A stretch of 64,000 bases of DNA, taken from Ophioderma brevispina (Eukaryota > Echinodermata > Ophiuroidea > Amphilepidida > Ophiodermatidae). Shown here one piece after another: positions 58,301 through 64,000 of the stretch; within the stretch, counting starts at the first letter, position 1; each line of letters starts with the position of its first letter. The stretch lies in assembly GCA_023653785.1 (NCBI GenBank), contig JAMKCH010012716.1:1-64000 (forward strand), given 5' to 3'. A program made the position numbers and the translations under genes. The notes under the pieces are model-generated. The model was not told the DNA's origin, searched no databases, and saw nothing but the letters and a program-made list of their open reading frames with translations.

Positions 58301-58343
58301 ACTAGCGGAGGCCCGCGCTTCGCGCGGGCTCCCGCTAGACTAG
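58301..58343 (+). mobile_element. Helitron-like 3' terminus with GC hairpin
   Basis: gcccgcgcttcgcgcgggc forms a perfect 8-bp GC stem with a three-base loop, followed ten bases on by CTAG and then T. A hairpin 10-12 bases ahead of a CTRR end next to T is the hallmark of Helitron 3' ends. The minus-strand reading also ends in CTAG-T, so orientation is unsettled; an a(a)cggatttcgtctgaat motif near 59390, reminiscent of Helitron interiors, would favour a minus-strand element covering 58.3-59.5 kb. Confidence 0.5.
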
Positions 58344-58349
58344 TTGAAA

Positions 58350-58468
58350 CGGAATCGATCACTGAAACGAAGCGATCACTGAAACAGAAGCGATCACTTG
58401 AAACAGAAGCGATCACTGAAACAGAAGCGATCACTGAAACAGAGCGATCACTGAAACAAAGCAACTCA
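58350..58468. repeat. 18-bp minisatellite (gcgatcactgaaacagaa)
   Basis: Six to seven copies with small indels directly follow the hairpin at 58301-58343. The small frames here in both strands are by-products. Confidence 0.88.
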
Positions 58469-59565
58469 GTGGATCGAGTTGATACACTATGACGACAACA
58501 CCCAATCACAACCAGTGAAATACAACAACAGTGAAACGTGACAACTCCTCAAAAGCCCCTACTGTTTACCCGTCATCCGGAAGTTTGTAGGAACCCCAAC
58601 CCCAACCCCCGGAGTGTCAACCTTGGTATTATAACATAATTTATTACTTAAGTTCCGATCATATCCTGACAACCTGTAGCTCATGTAGTTTACCATTTTC
58701 TAAGGAACCGTCAATTTTAATACCGTATAACTTTCCGAATAGTTTTTTCTTTCAAACTACTCCCGTGTCCTCACCCGTAGGTTCTGTCGCGAAAATAAAA
58801 ATGATGTGAATTGGCTAGTTTTAATCCTGTAGCTCATGTAGTTTCCCATTTTTCTAAATAGTAAAACGTTATATTTCATCCTTTATCCCCCAGGGTTTAA
58901 ACCTTGTTATATCAAAAGTACACTCCCGCGTATGCTAACCCCCGTAGTTCGTCTATTATATCCGCAATCTTTTTTTCTCTCATAACTCCTCAAAATCCCG
59001 CATAAAGTTGCTCACCTACCAATGTACAGGTTATGACCCCATCCCATATTCTTAAATCGTTACCGTCAAGTTGTCCTGTCATACCCCATCTTCTAAATAA
59101 TAAACTTCAATATACCGTACTTTTTCCACCACTATGTCATTTTTTCTCTCAAGACTATACTCCCATTTTTCCTCAACATACACCAACCAGCGAGAAAACA
59201 TGACGTGTTATTGACCTCTTTTGCACTAAGGCGCCTTTTAATTGGTACTGCAGACAGCGTCTCATGCGTAAGACGCCGTTACAACACACAACGCTACGCT
59301 GTTAGTAACGGTTATGACCATCGGTAATTTTTCCATAGCAACCTACCACATTTTTACTGATTTTTCAGCCATTACTGAACGGATTTCGTCTGAATATAGT
59401 TAGAACATCCTCCGGGTAAACATCAATCTGTCAATGTGAATTTGGCGCAATATTGATCCAAAACTGACTGAGCCTTTCGCGAAGATACACACAACATTAG
59501 TCAAATTATCGTAAGATACCGCTATCTTTTGAATACGTCAGCTGCCATACATACCCAGGGCATAC

Positions 59566-59757
59566 TCATACCTTTGGGCGGCGCTCAATGGACAATATCC
59601 CTAGCAGCTCCCCATTTAGCACCCGGTTGAGACGAGGCCAGCGAGATAAAGTGTCTTCCCAATGGACACAACGCGTTGGCACCAGTGGGACTCGAACCCC
59701 CGCCCTTCGTAATCGACGAGCCGAATGCTCTAATCCACTGGACCACACACGCTCTCA
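59566..59757 (-). repeat. tRNA-derived SINE with conserved body
   Basis: The minus strand reads gtgtgtggtccagtggatta, a tRNA-like 5' part with A box, then a perfect B box ggttcgagtccc, then gttgtgtccattgggaagac, actttatctcgctggcctcg and gggtgctaaatggggagctg. That body resembles a SINE central block seen across marine invertebrate genomes. The anticodon arm cannot form a standard 5+7 structure, so it is not a tRNA gene. Confidence 0.7.
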
Positions 59758-60109
59758 GGACAGACTAGGGTCAAGGTCTTTTGACCAAGGAATTCCCCCC
59801 TTTTAACCTTATCTTTATTTTTACCTAAATCTGATACTTGAAGTAATAACAGGCAACATTTTTTTTAAGGAGTGTCCCCAATTTTGAGATTTTTGCACAT
59901 TTGCATTGGAATGGTTAGTAAAACATACTGTGAATGCTCAAAATTCTCTGTGTCGCATTACCGGGAATCGGTCCATGTGCGTGTTTACTCATCATTCCTC
60001 CAGTAGCTCATGGGGGTTTTGTATGCAATATACATGTATGGTCCCAGCTTAAACCTTCATGAATCCACTAATTGAATGTCCAGGAACAATATTTGGTTGG
60101 TAACACAAT

Positions 60110-61010
60110 TCCCACTGACAGCCTTTTCTCCTTCCCTCTTTTTCTCTTCTACTTTCCCCTTTCTCTTCCCCGCTTTTTTCTTTCTTTTCCTTTTTTCCTT
60201 CCCATTTTTGCAACCCCTTCCCCATTTATTGTATGTGTGTGTGTGTGGGGGGGGTGTGCTTGCCCTCTACCCCCCCCATGCTGTTTCCCATGAAGCAACT
60301 ATAAAAATTTCATGAACTCTAAACTGTGGAACCAGGCCCCTGACAGTTACTCAGCGAATTTGTGACAGCCACAGAGCGCTTCCATTGGACGATAGCGGCA
60401 AACTGATTTGATAGCGCATCTGGTTATCCATCTTGCATCTGCCACGTGATCGGACATGGCATAGCCTGGTTGCTGTGTGCCCATTGCCTTATGTGGCCGT
60501 TGTTATTCCCTTAGCTGTCGAAGCATTTTAATATTCCCAACCGCTGAGGCTCCAAACGGATGTGATGAATGAACGTGAAAATCCTGATTACGGGAATCGG
60601 CAGACAGCCACATTCAATTCCCATTGATTGTTCCCCTGTTGTAACCCCTCCCTTTTGTCGTTCAAAATGAAAAAGGGTCGCTAAATGCCCAAATCTTACG
60701 TTGACGGGGGCCACTACCATTGGCGTTATAACAAATGTGGGAGGGGCAGGGGCCAGCTTACCACCCCACAATACAACACACACCACACAGCATACACACA
60801 TAATTTGGAAGGGGAGCCAAAAATGGAAAGGAAAAAGGAAGATAAAAGAGAAGGAAAAAGAGAAAGAAGAGAAAATGGAAAGAATATACAAAAGATTGAA
60901 GATAGAGAATGTGCCAAAGGAAAAGAAGAAAGAAAACTTGGGAAGAATAGAAATAGTAAGTGAGAAATGAAAAGAAGGAAACAGGGAAAGTTTGGTGCTC
61001 CTGAACACTA
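60110..61010. repeat. Large imperfect inverted repeat of pyrimidine-rich and gtgtgt sequence
   Basis: ttccttttttccttcccattt followed by a tgtgtgtg run and ccccc at 60110-60290 is mirrored by ccaccccacaat...cacaccacacagcatacac and ggaaaggaaaaaggaag at 60740-60860. All frames inside are low-complexity. The flanks 59960-60110 and 61010-62520 show no gene. Confidence 0.55.
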
Positions 61011-62524
61011 TTTTTAGTTTCTGAAAATGGCAACCCAGGACTTGCGGGCGTCCCTCGGCCTAGGACCTCCCCCCTCGTACATTTCATATCCCCCACTTTA
61101 GGGGCAATGGTAAAATCTTTGATATTTGCCTGGTCTGCATGCTCCAAGAATGCAGTTTTTAGTGCTTGTAGATGCATTTATAACTTCATGGCAGCAATTT
61201 TATACTTTTGCCAATATAGGTCCCTATAAATAATGGAAAAAATATTTTTCTCTTAACGTAGGCCTTTTTTCACCCCCCTGCCCCCCCCATGAAAAATGAA
61301 GGATAACATTAAAATGCGGATGGATATCCCAGTTGGGATCCAAATTGGTGCAATATCCCTGTGCAATCCAAATGCCATAACTGATTGAGTTGTGGAGCAA
61401 ATGCACTGTTATAACAGCACTTACAAATCCACGGTTGTCACCTAATATTACGGCACAATTTTGGCTCAATGTCACAAATTTGGATGGCTTGCCGTTTGAG
61501 AGAAAGAAGTATGGATTTCGCGTTTGGACCTACCCTAATTATTTACCCCAACATTACCCTGAGGAGAGTTAGCGCAAATTCCAAGGTGTATGGTGAACCT
61601 CCCCTTCCTGTTTGGCTATGAAAACCTATGGACTCATACATGAATCTGCTTTCCTTCAATCCGATGTTGATTGTAAAAATTGCAATTGTCTTTAGGCAGA
61701 TGCAGACATCCCCATGAAATATAGTCCCATCATGAAATATATTCATTTCGATCACTCTCTGTATGAGACAAAACCCGTCCCCAAGTGACTTCCAATAACC
61801 CACAATCCTCTTCCTCTTTTCGTCTTGGGTTCGGACAAGTGCGGTAACGTTAAGGGATTTAGCTCCCGTATTTGTCGAATTTTGTCAATTGTAAGCTTAC
61901 TATGGTAGTCCCTGAAACCTTGTTAAAATTTTTATTACTTCCCTGGGACATGTAGGTTTGTCATTTTTCGTTTGACAAGTCGTATTTAAGGTCTTTATAC
62001 TTGACTTTGCGTCGGGTTTTGTCCATATACAAACCCGCAATAAAATTTCACATTTCAACACCCATAGGCCTGACTAGTCCGTAGGGCGTGGTCACTGCTG
62101 CTTGCCACGTTCCATATCGATAAGTCTTATTTCCCCTCCTATCTTTATAATTGTGTTATATATTAATATTTTTAACAGGTTAATGTGATTATAATGTTTG
62201 TGAGAATTGTAAATTGGAAAGGGCCGACAAACACGGCCATTTAAAATTTATGCATGATCATTTGCTTCACACAATGGTGCGTGCAACAATGGGTCATACA
62301 ATCGGTTTCCTTCACGCTTCAATTGGGCAGGCTATGTGTCATGAGGGCCGGCCTTTGATAAAGAGTTGTTGGAGTGATTGAACCTGTATGGCGTTCATAT
62401 CATTATTGAACGTGTTTCTTTTAATATTTTTATTAAATTAGTATCCCTGCCTTTGGTGCATGCTCTCACCTAGCCGTTATCAGTCGTTGTGCGTGTGGGT
62501 TCTCATTAACATAACCATTCTACA

Positions 62525-64000
62525 GGGCCCTTAGGGCCCTAGATACTGTTTTCCGGAATGCCGCACATCGTGCGAAGCCTGTGCTGTCGAGCTACCGTCA
62601 TGGGACCCTCCCCCACGCTGTTTCCAGACGCCCACCGATCCTGCTCCAGATTCGAATAAGTGTTCACACCTTTGTATCGGGCTTTCCGAGAGGCACTTTG
62701 ACGCGCTGGAGTCGGACCGAAGCGTATCCTTGGGTCTTTCGGTCCCTCGCGGTGGCATCAGCATCGCGGGACTTCTGACCGCAAGCGACGGTGTTTCCTT
62801 TCCGCTGCTGGAAGCGGAGGCTCACCCGCCGTTTTCCCCGGGTCTTTTTCGGAGCTAACAACATGTCTGTCTTCCGTGCGCCTCCGGTCACGGTGACGGG
62901 TAGTTTGTAAACGGGGAGTCGCTGTCTTCGGTGCACGCATCGATGACGGCTACTACCGTTTACGGCGTCGCACGTCACCTCGCGTGGTAGTGTGTTCCCG
63001 TCGTGTGGGCTCCGCCGCCCGTGCCCGCTGTCCCAGGGACCGCGTCTAGTGGCGACGGCTCCCGTTGTTAGCACTCTACACACGTCGTCGGCTTCAACAA
63101 ATTCCAGCTGTATCAGCCGGGCTCAGTTGCTAACCGGCGGGGGGGGGAGGTTTCCCCCCCGACGACATTTGGCGGGAAAAAAATTGCAAAAATTCCATGC
63201 TAAATGCAGCCGTTGTTTAGCCCGCTGACGGGAAAAATTGGGGCCTTTTGACCCCCTGAGAGGGAAAATTTCCCAGAATGGGAAATTTGCCCCTCAGAGC
63301 GGGCGGCCCGATACGCCACTCCGCTGTCGTGCGGCCGGTTACACCCTCCGGCGATTCGTTCTCTCTTCCTCTTCCCTCCTTCCCGTAGTACGGGGGGTCT
63401 TGCGGGCTTCAACCTACGCTGGTCTCAACGGCCTTTGGCTCCTGTCCCGCCCTCCCCGCTGCTTGGGGCGTCACGCTCAGCGCAATCGTCATTGGCGAAT
63501 AACAACTCTGTTACGACGGGCCCTTGGCTTAATCCTAATCCGAATGGATTAAGCCAAACAATGCCCATATCATCGGGGGATTTTGCAGTCAGATGCCCGG
63601 AACAGAATGCCTCTTCACAGGGCTTTCAAGCCATGTTCTTTGGCCATACAAAGCTTCCGAGTGGGCAGAGGTCGTTCGGGTTGCGGACCAGCCGAGGTTT
63701 GTAGGCACGCGGCCAGGGCCCGTAGCCCATCCGCTGCTTCCCCATCCCGTGCGCCCCGCCTCTGCATGCCGTTTGGTTTGGCCATGCTAGTGTGCATGCC
63801 GCTGGGGGGCCCGGCGCGGCGCCGTCCCGTGGCCAACTGGGTTTGCCCTCGGCCGCCGCCGGGTGTCGCTAGCGCTGTGCCTCCGCCCATCGTTTGGTGT
63901 CCACCCTCCGGTTTTTTTTGGGATGATCGCGGTATCCTGCTTACCCACCTCCCCCCTCCGGCCAAATACTTTGGCCCACAGGGTACCAGATACCCACTCT
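62525..64000. other. GC- and CpG-rich segment of unknown origin
   Basis: From gggcccttagggccctag (a palindrome at about 62525) to the window edge, base composition shifts sharply to GC-rich with many CpG. Several overlapping frames exist on both strands, none with a recognisable domain. A perfect 12-bp hairpin (ttggcttaatcc...ggattaagccaa) lies at 63523-63556, and gggaaaatttccc/gggaaatttgccc motifs at 63230-63300. It could be part of a retroelement, an rDNA spacer or a foreign segment; I cannot tell. Confidence 0.5.

Noticed and set aside
58301..58340. Bacterial-type terminator or CRISPR repeat suggested by the GC hairpin
   Set aside because: Spliced exons show this is eukaryotic DNA; there is no U-tract, and no repeat-spacer pattern with unique spacers.
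58247..58509. Frames with E-T-E-A-I-T or S-V-I-A-S repeats on both strands
   Set aside because: These are the 18-bp minisatellite read in both directions.
59680..59757. A possible functional tRNA gene (minus strand)
   Set aside because: The B box is perfect but the anticodon arm lacks a 5-bp stem with a 7-base loop, and a SINE body follows.
60511..61177. F-S-F-S-F-type frames of up to 165 codons
   Set aside because: They are low-complexity translations of an inverted pyrimidine-rich repeat.
63615..63965. GC-rich frames at the window end, some over 100 codons
   Set aside because: High GC lowers stop frequency; overlapping frames exist on both strands and none shows a domain.

Overview
This is animal (metazoan) genomic DNA, AT-rich and dominated by introns, intergenic sequence and mobile-element debris. 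The bacterial-style open frames are almost all shadows. The best-supported gene is a multi-exon, minus-strand member of the GRB7/GRB10/GRB14 adaptor family. Reading from high to low coordinates I can place a Pro/His-rich N-terminal exon (37021-37312), a short exon (33045-33125), two RA-domain exons (30383-30542, 27411-27537), a linker exon (24342-24434), three PH exons (22344-22484, 20708-20818, about 19150-19342), two BPS/linker exons (17377-17492, 16510-16763) and two SH2 exons, the last with the stop codon (16081-16262, 14406-14546). Splice phases agree at most junctions. Two exons (27411-27537 and about 19150-19342) carry frame breaks, either assembly indels or real lesions, and the join between the first two exons is out of phase. 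A single RA-PH-BPS-SH2 gene, long repeat-filled introns, tRNA-derived SINEs and a sea-urchin TU-like foldback element suggest a marine invertebrate deuterostome such as an echinoderm or hemichordate; that assignment is inference.

Layout. 1-5.3 kb: SINE-like heads, then a 4.1 kb foldback element (587-4717) whose long inverted arms are built of a 26-bp satellite. 5.3-14.4 kb: a field of short non-autonomous DNA transposons (MITEs), one nested in another, and a 41-bp CCAAT-bearing tandem array in the 3' flank of the adaptor gene. 14.4-37.3 kb: the adaptor gene, with a CRE-like array, a 16-bp minisatellite and a polypurine/polypyrimidine tract lying right beside its splice sites, plus further MITEs, a degraded recombinase-like fragment and one plus-strand open frame in its introns. 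37.3-48.8 kb: probable 5' intron or flank with repeats and one weak first-exon candidate (48534-48637). 48.8-58 kb: intergenic, with three MITEs placed end to end and a candidate plus-strand first exon at 54815. 58.3 kb: a Helitron-like hairpin terminus. 59.5-62.5 kb: a SINE and simple-sequence foldbacks. 62.5-64 kb: GC- and CpG-rich sequence unlike the rest, of unknown origin.

Functionally, only the adaptor gene can be interpreted: proteins of this family bind activated receptor tyrosine kinases through SH2 and BPS and link them to Ras-like GTPases and phosphoinositides through RA and PH. The other identified content is mobile or repetitive. At least eight element families end in the target TTAA, suggesting piggyBac-like mobilisation has shaped much of the window.
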